Source: Azoarcus sp. | Lineage (GTDB): Bacteria; Pseudomonadota; Gammaproteobacteria; Burkholderiales; Rhodocyclaceae | Direction of reading: 5' to 3' | Length of the DNA stretch: 64,000 nucleotides | Assembly (NCBI GenBank): GCA_020725025.1 | Contig: DYFV01000023.1 | Location: 1 to 64,000 of the forward strand | In this document: positions 36,594 to 47,512 of the stretch, in pieces | Layout: every line of letters begins with the position of its first letter | How positions within the stretch are numbered: the first letter of the stretch is position 1 | The notes under the pieces: generated by a model | What the model was told of the DNA's origin: nothing | Database searches by the model: none | The model's input: only the letters and a program-made list of their open reading frames with translations | Translations under genes and position numbers: made by a program

Positions 36594-37454
36594 ATGATCG
36601 ATGCGAGCCCATCCTCCCCACCCGCCCCGGCGCGCCCCTTCCGGTCTTGGGCACAACGGGCCGGCCGCTCCGCGCTCGCCTGGCTGGCCGCGTGCGCGGC
36701 GGCCGGCACGGTCCATGCGCGAGACGCGGTGCGGCTCGACGTGCCTTACGTGCCCACCCCGCAGCACGTGGTGGAGCGCATGTTCGAAGTTGCCGAACTC
36801 CAGCCCCGGGAATACGTGGTCGACCTCGGCTGCGGCGACGGGCGCATGGTGGTGACCGCCGCCAGCCGCTTCGGCGCACGCGCGCTGGGCGTCGACATCA
36901 ACCCGGCACGGATCGACGAGGCGAAGGACAATGCCGCGCGCGCCGGGGTGAGCGACAGGGTCGAGCTGAAGGTCGGAGATCTCTTCGAGGCCGACATCGG
37001 CGATGCCGACGTGCTCGCCGTCTATCTCCTCGACTCCATCAACCTGCGGCTGCGCCCGAAGATCCTGGAGACCATGCGCCCGGGCGCCCGGGTCGTGTCC
37101 CACGCCTTCGACATGGGCGAATGGCGGCCCGATCGGATCGAGAAGATCGACGGGCGGACCATCTACTTGTGGTACGTGCCGGCGAAGGTGGCCGGCCGCT
37201 GGCAGATCTCGCAGGGCGATCGGCGTATCGAGATCGATCTGCGCCAGCGGTTCCAGGATCTGTCCGGCACCGCCACGATCGATGGACGCTCCGTGCCCCT
37301 GCGCGAAGGCCGGGTGCGGGGCGACGAGGTCGTCTTCCGGATGGAAACCGCACCGGGAGAGACGCGGACCTTCCGGGGGCGCGTGGACGGCAACCGAATG
37401 ATCGCCCTCGGCACCGGGGTCGCCCCCTGGCGGGGCACGCGCCGGACGCTGTGA
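36594..37454 (+). CDS. Exported class I SAM-dependent methyltransferase-like protein
   Basis: 286 aa from ATG 36594 (CCAAGGAG upstream). The first 45 residues form a signal-type N-terminus (RSWAQRAGRSALAWLAACAAAGTVHARD). A Rossmann methyltransferase domain follows with motif I YVVDLGCGDGRMVVTAA, motif II acidic end GVDINPARI, and motif IV-like DVLAVYLLDSIN. The last third (from QGDRRIEIDLRQRFQDLSG) is a separate beta-rich domain (TIDGRSVPLREGRVRGDEVVF). An exported methyltransferase is odd because SAM is cytoplasmic. The N-terminus may be a membrane anchor or the domain may have another role. Eighteen bases separate it from the permease. Confidence 0.75.
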   Translation: MIDASPSSPPAPARPFRSWAQRAGRSALAWLAACAAAGTVHARDAVRLDVPYVPTPQHVVERMFEVAELQPREYVVDLGCGDGRMVVTAASRFGARALGVDINPARIDEAKDNAARAGVSDRVELKVGDLFEADIGDADVLAVYLLDSINLRLRPKILETMRPGARVVSHAFDMGEWRPDRIEKIDGRTIYLWYVPAKVAGRWQISQGDRRIEIDLRQRFQDLSGTATIDGRSVPLREGRVRGDEVVFRMETAPGETRTFRGRVDGNRMIALGTGVAPWRGTRRTL

Positions 37455-37471
37455 GCAGGTGGTGAACGGCC

Positions 37472-38827
37472 ATGAGCGAGCCGGACGCGTCGAAGCCGAA
37501 GCCGTCCCTGTCGGTACTCGACGGCATCGCCATCACGGTCGGCATCGTCGTCGGCATCGGCATCTTCGAGACGCCGCCGCTGGTCGCCGCGAACGTCGGC
37601 AACGAAGCCGCCTTCCTCGGTGCCTGGCTGCTGGGCGGTGCCATCACCCTCGCCGGGGCGCTGGTCTACGCGGAGCTCGCCGCGACCTACCCGAGCACCG
37701 GCGGCGAGTACCATTTTCTCGCCCGCGCCTTCGGCCGGCCGGTCGGATTCCTGTTCGCATGGGCGCGCATCTCCGTGATCCAGACGGGCGCGATCGCCGC
37801 GGTGGCCTTCGTGTTCGGCGACTACGCCCAACAGGTTCACGGACTGGGCCCCTACGGCGCCTCCTTCTACGCCGGCGGCGCACTGCTCGCACTGACCCTG
37901 CTCAACATGGCGGGGACCGCCCACGGCAAGCGCGCCCAGAACCTGTTCACCGGGCTCACGCTGCTGGCCGTGCTCGTCGTCGCCGGAGTCGGCCTCACCG
38001 CGCCCAGCGCGGCGGCACCGAACGACGCCGCTCTCCTGGCGCAGCCGTCCCCGGCCGCCGACGCGAGCGGAGCCCTGGGGCTCGCCATGATCTTCATCCT
38101 CCTCACCTACGGCGGATGGAACGAGGCAGCCTACCTGTCGGCCGAGGTCCGCGACACACCGCGCAACATGGCGCGGGTGCTGGTGCTCGGCACCGCCACG
38201 ATCGCGACGCTATATTTGCTGGTGAACCTCGCCTTCCTCCAGGTGCTCGGCCTGGAGGCGCTGCGCGGAAGCGAAGCGGCTGCGGCGGACATGATGCGCT
38301 ACGCTGCCGGCGAGGAGGCCGCCCTGCTCCTCAGCGTGGTGATCTGCTGCACCGCCGTCAGCACGCTCAACGCCTCCATCCTCACCGGCGCGCGCGTGTA
38401 CCACGCCCTTGGCGAGGACCTGCCGCCGCTGCGAAGGCTGGGGCTTTGGAACCGGGACGGAAACAACCCGCGCATCGCCATTTTCGTGCAGAGCGCCATC
38501 GCGTTCGCGCTGGTGGTGTTCGGCGCCTTCATGAAGGACGGCTTCCAGGCCATGGTGGAATACACCGCTCCCGTGTTCTGGCTCTTCCTCCTCCTGGTCG
38601 GCATCGCCTTCTTCGTGCTCAGGCGCCGCGACGCGCATCTCGAGCGGCCGTTCCGTGCGCCGCTCTACCCTCTGAAGCCCGCGCTTTTCTGCCTCACCTG
38701 CGCCTATCTGCTCTATTCGAGCATCGCCTACACCGGCCTGGGCGCCCTCGTCGGCATGGCCGTGCTGCTGCTCGGGGTGCCGCTCTTCCTGCTCCTGAGA
38801 CCGGCGCGGAAGGCCGCGCCGCACTGA
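37472..38827 (+). CDS. APC-superfamily amino-acid permease
   Basis: 451 aa, about twelve hydrophobic helices. The APC hallmark in helix 1 (ITVGIVVGIGIFETPPLVAA) and the GGEYHFLARAFGRPVGFLFAWARI segment of helix 2-3 are clear. Also visible are FILLTYGGWNEAAYLSAEVRDTPRNM of helix 6 and LNASILTGARVYHALGED of helix 8. It imports amino acids or amines by proton coupling. Substrate cannot be read. It is 18 bp after the exported methyltransferase and 17 bp before the FAD oxidoreductase, so the three may form an operon. Confidence 0.9.
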   Translation: MSEPDASKPKPSLSVLDGIAITVGIVVGIGIFETPPLVAANVGNEAAFLGAWLLGGAITLAGALVYAELAATYPSTGGEYHFLARAFGRPVGFLFAWARISVIQTGAIAAVAFVFGDYAQQVHGLGPYGASFYAGGALLALTLLNMAGTAHGKRAQNLFTGLTLLAVLVVAGVGLTAPSAAAPNDAALLAQPSPAADASGALGLAMIFILLTYGGWNEAAYLSAEVRDTPRNMARVLVLGTATIATLYLLVNLAFLQVLGLEALRGSEAAAADMMRYAAGEEAALLLSVVICCTAVSTLNASILTGARVYHALGEDLPPLRRLGLWNRDGNNPRIAIFVQSAIAFALVVFGAFMKDGFQAMVEYTAPVFWLFLLLVGIAFFVLRRRDAHLERPFRAPLYPLKPALFCLTCAYLLYSSIAYTGLGALVGMAVLLLGVPLFLLLRPARKAAPH

Positions 38828-38843
38828 GACCCGAGGCGGCGGC

Positions 38844-40454
38844 GTGGACAAGCTCGATGCGCTCGTGATCGGCGGCGGCCACAACGGGCTCACCTGCGCC
38901 GCCTACCTCGCCCGCGCCGGCCTCTCCGTGAGGGTCCTCGAACGCCGCCCCGTGGTCGGCGGGGCGGCGGTGACCGAGGAGTTCCACCCGGGTTTTCGCA
39001 ATTCGGTGGCGGCCTACGCCTTGAGTCTCCTCGATCCGAAGATCATCCGCGAGCTCGAGCTCGCCCGGCACGGCCTCGTGGTGGTGGAGCGGCGCGCCCA
39101 GAACTTCCTGCCCACGCCCGACGGGTCTCACCTCCTGACCGGCCCGGGACGCACCCGGCAGTCGATCGCGCGGCTGAACCGGCACGATGGGGACCGCTAC
39201 GACGCCTACGCCGCCGAGCTCGGGCGCATCGCCGACGTGCTGCGCGCTCTCGCCCTTCAGCCGCCGCCGAACGTGGTGAGCGGCTGGGGCCGGCGAGGAC
39301 TGTCCGAGCTGCTGCGCGCCGCCCGCCTCGGCAACCGCCTGCGCCGCCTCGACATGCCGGACCGGCGCGCACTGCTGGACCTCTTCGCCAAGTCGGCGGC
39401 GGACTATCTCGAGGGCTGGTTCCAGTCGGAGCCGGTTCAAGCGCTCTTCGCCTTCGACGCCGTCGTAGGCAATTACGCGAGCCCCTACACGCCCGGCACC
39501 GCGTACGTGCTGCTGCATCACGCCTTCGGCGAGGTCAACGGGCGCAAGGGGGCATGGGGGCACGCCATCGGCGGCATGGGAGCGGTGAGCGAGTCCCTCG
39601 CCCGCGCCGCGCGCAGTCATGGCGCCGGGATCGAGACCGGGGCCGAGGTACGCGAGATCCTGGTGGAGAACGGCCGGGCGATAGGCGCGACGCTCGCCGA
39701 CGGCCGCACGCTGCGCGCGCCGCTCGTCGCCGCCAACGTCAATCCGCGCCTGCTCTACGGCGCCCTCGTACCCGCCTCCGCCCTGCCCGCGGGGTTCGCG
39801 CGGCGCATGGCGCGCTGGAAGTGCGGCTCGGGGACCTTCCGGATGAACGTCGCGCTCTCCGAGCTGCCGAGCTTCACCGCCCTGCCCGGCAGGACCGTTC
39901 AGGACCACCACACCTCGGGCATCATCCTCGCGCCGAGCCTCGCCTACATGGATCGCGCCTGGCTCGATGCGCGCACCCTCGGCTGGAGCCGCGAGCCGGT
40001 GGTCGAGCTCCTGATTCCCTCGACCCTCGATCAAAGCCTGGCCCCGCCCGGCGGCCACGTGGCGAGCCTCTTCTGCCAGCACGTCGCGCCCGTCCTGCCG
40101 GACGGCAGTTCCTGGGACGCACACCGCGAGGCGGTTGCCGACCTGATGATCGACACGGTGGATCGCTACGCCCCGGGCTTTCGGTCGAGCGTGGTGGGGC
40201 GCCAGGTCCTCAGCCCGCTCGATCTCGAGCGGGTCTTCGGCCTCACCGGCGGAGACATCTTCCACGGCGCGATGACCCTGGACCAGATCTTCTCGGCGCG
40301 CCCCATGCTTGGTTACGCGGACTACCGCGGCCCCGTGGCCGGGCTCTACCACTGCGGCGCGGGCGCACACCCGGGCGGCGGTGTCACCGGCGCGCCGGGG
40401 CACAATGCGGCCCGGGCGATGATTCACGACCATCACCGGCACCGTTGGCGCTAG
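38844..40454 (+). CDS. FAD-dependent oxidoreductase (phytoene-desaturase/PYROXD2-like)
   Basis: 536 aa from GTG 38844. The N-terminal dinucleotide-binding motif is [31 protein letters not shown] (GxGxxG plus acidic end), followed by [16 protein letters not shown] conserved [14 protein letters not shown] lies mid-protein and the C-terminal FAD segment is [27 protein letters not shown]. This is the carotenoid-isomerase/desaturase-like amine oxidase branch that includes human PYROXD2. No carotenoid genes are around, so true phytoene desaturation is unlikely. Substrate unknown; the neighbouring permease gives only a loose hint of amine or amino-acid metabolism. 183 bp without a gene follow it. 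Confidence 0.87.
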   Translation: MDKLDALVIGGGHNGLTCAAYLARAGLSVRVLERRPVVGGAAVTEEFHPGFRNSVAAYALSLLDPKIIRELELARHGLVVVERRAQNFLPTPDGSHLLTGPGRTRQSIARLNRHDGDRYDAYAAELGRIADVLRALALQPPPNVVSGWGRRGLSELLRAARLGNRLRRLDMPDRRALLDLFAKSAADYLEGWFQSEPVQALFAFDAVVGNYASPYTPGTAYVLLHHAFGEVNGRKGAWGHAIGGMGAVSESLARAARSHGAGIETGAEVREILVENGRAIGATLADGRTLRAPLVAANVNPRLLYGALVPASALPAGFARRMARWKCGSGTFRMNVALSELPSFTALPGRTVQDHHTSGIILAPSLAYMDRAWLDARTLGWSREPVVELLIPSTLDQSLAPPGGHVASLFCQHVAPVLPDGSSWDAHREAVADLMIDTVDRYAPGFRSSVVGRQVLSPLDLERVFGLTGGDIFHGAMTLDQIFSARPMLGYADYRGPVAGLYHCGAGAHPGGGVTGAPGHNAARAMIHDHHRHRWR

Positions 40455-40637
40455 ATACCCCCTATGCAGGACCGGACGACCGGCTTCGATCGGGTAGAGT
40501 GTGGCGAACGGCGGCCCGAGCGGCGTCGGCGCGCCTCCTGGCGGAGGACAGATCGCGCTCGGCGGGCGGCGGACAGTCACACGGTCCGGCGGCGCCCGCC
40601 CGAGCCGCCCCCCATCCCGTCCAAGAAGGAGCCCAGC

Positions 40638-40790
40638 ATGAACATCACTCTCGCCGTAGGCCCTCTGATCGCGCTGATCGCGGGCATCCTCATCCTCATC
40701 GTGCCGCGCCTGCTCAACTACATCGTCGCGGTCTACCTCATCATCGTCGGCGTGATGGGCCTGCTCGGGATGGGGCGGATGCACCTGTAG
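40638..40790 (+). CDS. DUF3096 small membrane protein
   Basis: 50 aa from ATG 40638 (AAGAAGGAG upstream). It is almost wholly hydrophobic, with two helices ([19 protein letters not shown] and [20 protein letters not shown]) and a GMGRMHL end. This is the DUF3096 pattern: small conserved inner-membrane proteins of unknown function. A strong bidirectional terminator follows. It is shorter than most ORFs in the window but well supported by family resemblance and ribosome site. Confidence 0.85.
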   Translation: MNITLAVGPLIALIAGILILIVPRLLNYIVAVYLIIVGVMGLLGMGRMHL

Positions 40791-40802
40791 CGCACCCAAA
40801 AA

Positions 40803-40829
40803 AAACGGCGGCCAGGCAGGCCGCCGTTT
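40803..40829. terminator. Bidirectional terminator between DUF3096 and ppsA
   Basis: AAACGGCGGCC-AGGCA-GGCCGCCGTTT: 11-bp perfect arms with a run of eight A on the left (T on the minus strand) and TTTC on the right. It serves both converging transcripts, stronger for the ppsA side. Confidence 0.88.
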
Positions 40830-40849
40830 CGTGTTGCCGTGTGCAGGCC

Positions 40850-43216
<2,367 letters not shown>

Positions 43217-43256
43217 GAATGGCCTTCCGAAATTGTTGGGGAGAAAGCAAAATGCG

Positions 43257-43292
43257 ATTTTAACGGCTTTTGCTGCCCTGCCGCACGGCAGG
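43257..43292. promoter_or_regulatory. ppsA/ppsR intergenic palindrome and candidate -10
   Basis: CCTGCCG-CA-CGGCAGG (43277-43292) is a perfect palindrome in the divergent region. On the minus strand TAAAAT (43262-43257) is a good ppsA -10, with the palindrome about where -35 should be, so it may be an operator. The regulator is unknown; it does not match the classical Cra site. Confidence 0.4.
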
Positions 43293-43324
43293 TTTTCCCC
43301 AATGTCCTTTTCCGGGTCCGTCAC

Positions 43325-44158
43325 ATGAGCGAAACCCCTACCCGAACCGTCTTTTTCGTGTCCGACGGCACCGGGATCACGGCCGAGACGCTCGGTCACA
43401 GCCTGCTCGCCCAGTTTCCGGAGATGCGCTTCCGCCAGGTGCGCATTCCCTTCATGGACGACCGCGACAAGGCCATCGACTGCGCCCGCCAGATCCGCGA
43501 GGCGGCCGCCGCCGACGGGGTTCGCCCCATCGTCTTCAGCACCCTGGTCAACCCGGATCCGCTGTCCGGGCTGCGCGAGGCCGATGCGCTCTTCATCGAC
43601 CTCTTCGAGCAGTTCATCGGCCCGCTCGAGACCGAGCTCGGGCAGCGCTCCACGCACACTGTCGGGCGCTTCCACGGCATCGCGGACAGCAGCGACTACA
43701 AGGCGCGCATCGAAGCCATCAACTTCGCCATGGCGCACGACGACGGTGTCTCGTCCGACGGCGAGCTCTCCGATGCGGACGTGATCCTGGTCGGCGTGTC
43801 GCGCTCGGGCAAGACGCCCACCAGTCTCTACCTCGCGATGCAGTTCGGGGTGAAGGCCGCGAACTACCCCCTGATCCCGGAGGATTTCGAGCGCAACAAG
43901 CTCCCGGGCGAGCTCCACCGCTACCGCAGCAAGCTCTTCGGGCTTACCATTGCGCCCGAGCGCCTGGCGCAGATCCGCCAGGAACGCCGGCCCAACAGCC
44001 GCTACGCCTCGCTGGAGAACTGCCGCTACGAGATCGAAGCCGCACAGAAGCTGATGCGGCGCGAGAACATCCAGTGGCTCGATTCCACGGTCAAATCGAT
44101 CGAGGAAATCTCCGCCACCATCCTCCAGGCGGTAAGACTCAACAAACCCGCCTACTGA
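43325..44158 (+). CDS. ppsR: PEP synthase regulatory protein (kinase/pyrophosphorylase)
   Basis: 277 aa from ATG 43325. It is a DUF299 protein, bifunctional ADP-dependent kinase and phosphate-dependent pyrophosphorylase that switches PpsA off and on by modifying a threonine beside the catalytic His. The N-terminus [20 protein letters not shown], the P-loop [15 protein letters not shown] (about 153-167), YPLIPEDF and [15 protein letters not shown] are all family marks. Divergent from ppsA, its only known target. The ORF-track version starting at 39554 is a shadow extension. Confidence 0.96.
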   Translation: MSETPTRTVFFVSDGTGITAETLGHSLLAQFPEMRFRQVRIPFMDDRDKAIDCARQIREAAAADGVRPIVFSTLVNPDPLSGLREADALFIDLFEQFIGPLETELGQRSTHTVGRFHGIADSSDYKARIEAINFAMAHDDGVSSDGELSDADVILVGVSRSGKTPTSLYLAMQFGVKAANYPLIPEDFERNKLPGELHRYRSKLFGLTIAPERLAQIRQERRPNSRYASLENCRYEIEAAQKLMRRENIQWLDSTVKSIEEISATILQAVRLNKPAY

Positions 44159-44193
44159 ACCGGGCGCCGCGCGCGCCCCGCACAGGAAACCCG

Positions 44194-45366
44194 ATGAAAC
44201 GCACCCGTCAGAAGCGCCGCGGCGGCTTGAGCCGCCAAGCCGAACAACTCGTCTGGCTCGCGACCGGGCTGGCCGAATCCGGCAGCCGGGCCGAAGACCG
44301 CTACTGGGACCAGCACCTCACCAGCACCATCGACGCCGTTCTCGCCGACGACGACGAGGACACGCTGAACGCCGCCCTCGACCACCTGTACACCGCCCAT
44401 CCGCGAGCCTACGACGAGCTCGCCGACTTCATCGAGTCGCGGGCGGAAAGCGCCCCGGGCGTCTCGCGCGATCACGACATCCTGCTCGTGGCCGCGCCCG
44501 TGCTGGCCTGGTCGCGCTACCGCATCCCCGCCAACACGATCCCGCCCGCCGTGCTCGCCAACCTGCGGGTGCACCTCCAGGCGCATGTGCTGGCGAGCGG
44601 GGTGAAGCTCGCCCTCGCCGACTTCCTCTTCAGCCCCGACCAGCTGCCGCAAGGCTACTGCGCCACCGCCGCCTTCGCCTCCACCCTGGGCCGCGCCGCA
44701 CTCGAGGGCCACGACCTGCACGTGGAAACCGAGGGCATGCCCGAGACGGCGGTGTTCCTGTCCGACACCCGCTATCTCCTGGCCGCCGTGGCGGTCCCCA
44801 AGGGCCAGCCCCTCTTCGGCTGGCAGCAGCCCGACGGCGCGCGCGAGCAGGCGCTCACCCAGTGGCGCAAGCAGGGCGGCGCCTGCCTCACCCCGCTCCT
44901 GCCCGGCTGCGCGATGGAGGTGGTGCTGCCCGAAGCCTACTTCGCCGCGAGCCGCCAGGCCGACCGCGACAGCCGTCCCTACGCCATCCGCGCCTCGGTC
45001 GCCTTCCTCGGCGCCGAGCTGGAGACGCCGGCGGCGAACCTGCGCGCGGTCATCGCGCCCTTCCACGAGCGCGAGCTCGAGGAGTACCGCGTCGGCTTCA
45101 CCGTGCGCGGAAACGAGCAGGTGGTGCATGGCGTGGTGTGGCCCCTGCTGGGCGCCGAGGACGACAACTCCGACAGCCCGACCGAGATCGAGGCGGTGCT
45201 GCGCGACTGCGGCGTCACCGACATCGTGAACCTCGACCACCGTTTCCCGCTCGAATACTGCGACGACTGCGGCGCCCCGATGTACCCCTCGCCCGACGGC
45301 GAGGTCGTCCACGCCGAGATGCCGGAGCAGGAGCACGGCGAGCAGGCACCGCGGCATCTGCATTGA
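44194..45366 (+). CDS. DUF2863 family protein
   Basis: 390 aa from ATG 44194 (CAGGAAA upstream). A basic N-terminus ([32 protein letters not shown]) leads to a largely helical N-terminal third, then mixed alpha/beta sequence. A CxxC pair near the C-terminus ([26 protein letters not shown]) looks like a treble-clef-type metal site. DUF2863 is a betaproteobacterial family of unknown function. It lies between ppsR (35 bp) and msrB (42 bp) in the same direction. No enzymatic motif is evident. Confidence 0.85.
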   Translation: MKRTRQKRRGGLSRQAEQLVWLATGLAESGSRAEDRYWDQHLTSTIDAVLADDDEDTLNAALDHLYTAHPRAYDELADFIESRAESAPGVSRDHDILLVAAPVLAWSRYRIPANTIPPAVLANLRVHLQAHVLASGVKLALADFLFSPDQLPQGYCATAAFASTLGRAALEGHDLHVETEGMPETAVFLSDTRYLLAAVAVPKGQPLFGWQQPDGAREQALTQWRKQGGACLTPLLPGCAMEVVLPEAYFAASRQADRDSRPYAIRASVAFLGAELETPAANLRAVIAPFHERELEEYRVGFTVRGNEQVVHGVVWPLLGAEDDNSDSPTEIEAVLRDCGVTDIVNLDHRFPLEYCDDCGAPMYPSPDGEVVHAEMPEQEHGEQAPRHLH

Positions 45367-45408
45367 GCACCGGCCGGCGTCTGGCCGGCCGTCAGCGAGG
45401 AGGCCACG

Positions 45409-45807
45409 ATGAGCCGCAAGATCGACAAATCCGACGAGGCGTGGCGCGAGGAGCTTACGCCCGAGCAGTACGAGGTCACGCGCCGGAAAGGGACCGAACG
45501 CGCCTTCACCGGCGAGTACTGGAACCACTGGGACAAGGGCGAGTACCGCTGCGTGTGCTGCGGGGCGGCGCTCTTCGACTCGGCCCACAAGTTCGACGCC
45601 GGCTGCGGCTGGCCGAGCTTCTGGACGGCTGCCGCGCCGCAGAACGTGGAGCGGCGCGACGACTACTCCCACTTCATGCATCGCACCGAGGTGCTCTGTC
45701 ACGAGTGCGGGGCGCACCTCGGTCACGTGTTCGAGGACGGGCCGCAGCCGACGGGGCTGCGGTACTGCATCAATTCGGCGTCGATCAAGTTCGAGCCGGA
45801 GGAGTGA
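45409..45807 (+). CDS. msrB: Peptide-methionine (R)-S-oxide reductase
   Basis: 132 aa, the usual size of a single-domain MsrB, which reduces methionine-R-sulfoxide in proteins with thioredoxin. Zinc-binding pairs are CVCCG and CHECG. Substrate-pocket GCGWPSFW, HRTEVLC and catalytic Cys in RYCINSASIKF near the C-terminus are all present. No second resolving Cys in the common GCGWP position differs: here the residue set is DAGCGWPSF, which does carry that Cys. No signal peptide, so cytoplasmic. GAGGAGGCC precedes the ATG. Confidence 0.96.
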   Translation: MSRKIDKSDEAWREELTPEQYEVTRRKGTERAFTGEYWNHWDKGEYRCVCCGAALFDSAHKFDAGCGWPSFWTAAAPQNVERRDDYSHFMHRTEVLCHECGAHLGHVFEDGPQPTGLRYCINSASIKFEPEE

Positions 45808-45837
45808 GGGGGCGCCCGATCCGAACCTGCGCCGCCC

Positions 45838-46539
45838 CTACCCCGCTCCCTTTCCGCCCCCCAGCGCCGCAAGCGCCGGCGAGGCGAAATCCCGCCGATA
45901 CAGCACCACCACCACGACCGTCGTCACTGCCAGGAACAGCCACGGCTGGATGAACCACGCCACCACCGCCAACCCGAAGTAGTAGGCGCGGATGCCGCGG
46001 TTGAACTCGTCGCCGGCAAGCGAGTTCACCCGCGCGAGCCGCTCCGCTGCCTGCTCGATCGCCTCGCCGTCCGTCCCCACCGGGCTCGAGCCGATCAGGA
46101 TGGAGAGCAGGTTGAACTGGCGCAGGGACCAGGTGAACTTGAAGTAGGCGACGATGAAGACGGTGAGGAGCACCAGGAGCTTCACCTCCGAGAGCGCCCG
46201 CGAGCTCTGACGGGCGAACGGCAGGTCGGCGGCGAAGCGGATCACCTGATCGAGGGCGCCGAGCACGGCCAGCACGCCGGCGATGATGTAGATCGTGGTG
46301 CTGGCGTAAAAGGACACGCTCTGCATGAGGTTGCCCACCAGCGCCGCGTCCGGCATGCGCATCTCGCGCTTCAGCATCTGCCGCGCCCACTCCTGGCGAT
46401 GCCGGTGGCTGGTGCCCAGCAGCCCGTCCCGCGCCCAGCGGCTGCGGTCGGCGAACCAGCCGTAACCCGCCCACGCGACGAAGAACCACGCCAGCGCCGC
46501 CCAGTCGACCGCCGAGACGCCGGCGAGCACCTCGCTCAC
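45838..46539 (-). CDS. DUF599 membrane protein
   Basis: 233 aa from GTG 46539, overlapping the hydrolase stop as GTGA. Four hydrophobic helices (VDWAALAWFFVAWAGYGWFAD, FYASTTIYIIAGVLAVLGALD, LLVLLTVFIVAYFKFTWSL and GLAVVAWFIQPWLFLAVTTVVVVVLY) with conserved QSVSFYASTTI and NRGIRAYYFG define DUF599. Function unknown. It is translationally coupled to the alpha/beta hydrolase and convergent with msrB. The longer ORF listed in the track is shadow upstream of this start. Confidence 0.85.
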   Translation of the reverse strand: MSEVLAGVSAVDWAALAWFFVAWAGYGWFADRSRWARDGLLGTSHRHRQEWARQMLKREMRMPDAALVGNLMQSVSFYASTTIYIIAGVLAVLGALDQVIRFAADLPFARQSSRALSEVKLLVLLTVFIVAYFKFTWSLRQFNLLSILIGSSPVGTDGEAIEQAAERLARVNSLAGDEFNRGIRAYYFGLAVVAWFIQPWLFLAVTTVVVVVLYRRDFASPALAALGGGKGAG

Positions 46540-47456
46540 CGGCCGTCCTCGAGCAGGAAGTCGCGCACCACCGCGATCTGGGCGTCGTCGAGGAGCATCG
46601 GGGCGTGTCCGACGCCCGCGATCTCGACGGTACGCGCCTGCGGCCCTTCCTGGCCCATCTGCTCGTGGGTGACGCGTTCCAGCAGATCGGATTCGGCGCC
46701 GCGGATGGCGAGCGTCGGACAGCGGATGGCACGATAGACCGCCCACAGGTCCACGTCCTGATCCAGCGGCGCGTTGCGGAAGACCTCGCCGATCGCCGGG
46801 TCGTAGGTCATGGCGAAGCCGCCCTCCACCGGGCGCACCGAATACCGGGTGAGGTGCTCCCACTGGGCATCGGTCAGCGCCCCGAACGGCGCACCGACGG
46901 CACGGATCCACTGCTCCGCCTCCTGCATCGTGGCGAAGCGCGGCGCACGTCCCACGTACTCGCCGATGCGCTGCAGCGACACCGAGGTGATGAGCGGGCC
47001 CACGTCGTTGAGCACGAGGCGCGAGATCGGCGTATGCGGCTGGCTCGCGAGCAGCATGCCGATGATCCCGCCCAGCGAGGTGCCGACCCAGTGCACCTCC
47101 TCGGCGTCCAGGCGCGCGAGCAGCGTCACCATGTCGTTGGCGTAGAGAGGAAAGCCGTAGTCGGTCTTCACGCCCAGCCAGTCGCTGCGTCCGCGGCCGA
47201 CGACGTCGGGGCATACGACGCGATAGTCGTCGGCGAGCGCCTGGGCGAGGAAATCGAAATCCCGTCCGTTGCGCGTGAGCCCGTGGACGCAGACCACCAC
47301 CCTGCGGTTGGCCGGATCGCCCCACTCCGTATAGGCCATGCGATGCAGCCCGTGCGGGCCGAGGCATTGCACCGATTTCTCGCGCAACCCGTGGACGGGA
47401 CGCCGGGGCTCGGGGGGCGGCTGCAGGAAACGGCGCAGGGAGTCGATCGGATTCAT
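46536..47456 (-). CDS. Alpha/beta-fold hydrolase
   Basis: 306 aa from ATG 47456. The oxyanion region is VVCVHGLTRNGRDFD, the nucleophile elbow GTSLGG (Ser about 124), the acid probably in AIRGAESDLLER and the catalytic His in GVGHAPMLLDD. The triad is complete, so it should be an active esterase- or lipase-like hydrolase, but the substrate is not evident. The N-terminal 35 residues are an extra segment (RRFLQPPPEPRRPVHGLREKS) before the first strand. It is coupled to DUF599 downstream and separated by 56 bp from comEC. Confidence 0.9.
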   Translation of the reverse strand: MNPIDSLRRFLQPPPEPRRPVHGLREKSVQCLGPHGLHRMAYTEWGDPANRRVVVCVHGLTRNGRDFDFLAQALADDYRVVCPDVVGRGRSDWLGVKTDYGFPLYANDMVTLLARLDAEEVHWVGTSLGGIIGMLLASQPHTPISRLVLNDVGPLITSVSLQRIGEYVGRAPRFATMQEAEQWIRAVGAPFGALTDAQWEHLTRYSVRPVEGGFAMTYDPAIGEVFRNAPLDQDVDLWAVYRAIRCPTLAIRGAESDLLERVTHEQMGQEGPQARTVEIAGVGHAPMLLDDAQIAVVRDFLLEDGR

Positions 47457-47512
47457 GGCTGAGATGCGGTTCGGATCACGACCGCAGTGTAACCGGATGC
47501 GGGGTATGGCGC

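Noticed and set aside
38844-40454. Phytoene desaturase of a carotenoid pathway
   Set aside because: No crtB, crtE or crtY nearby; it fits the broader PYROXD2-like branch.
43277-43292. Cra (FruR) operator in the ppsA/ppsR gap
   Set aside because: The palindrome has a different core from the GCTGAAACGTTTCAGC-type Cra site.
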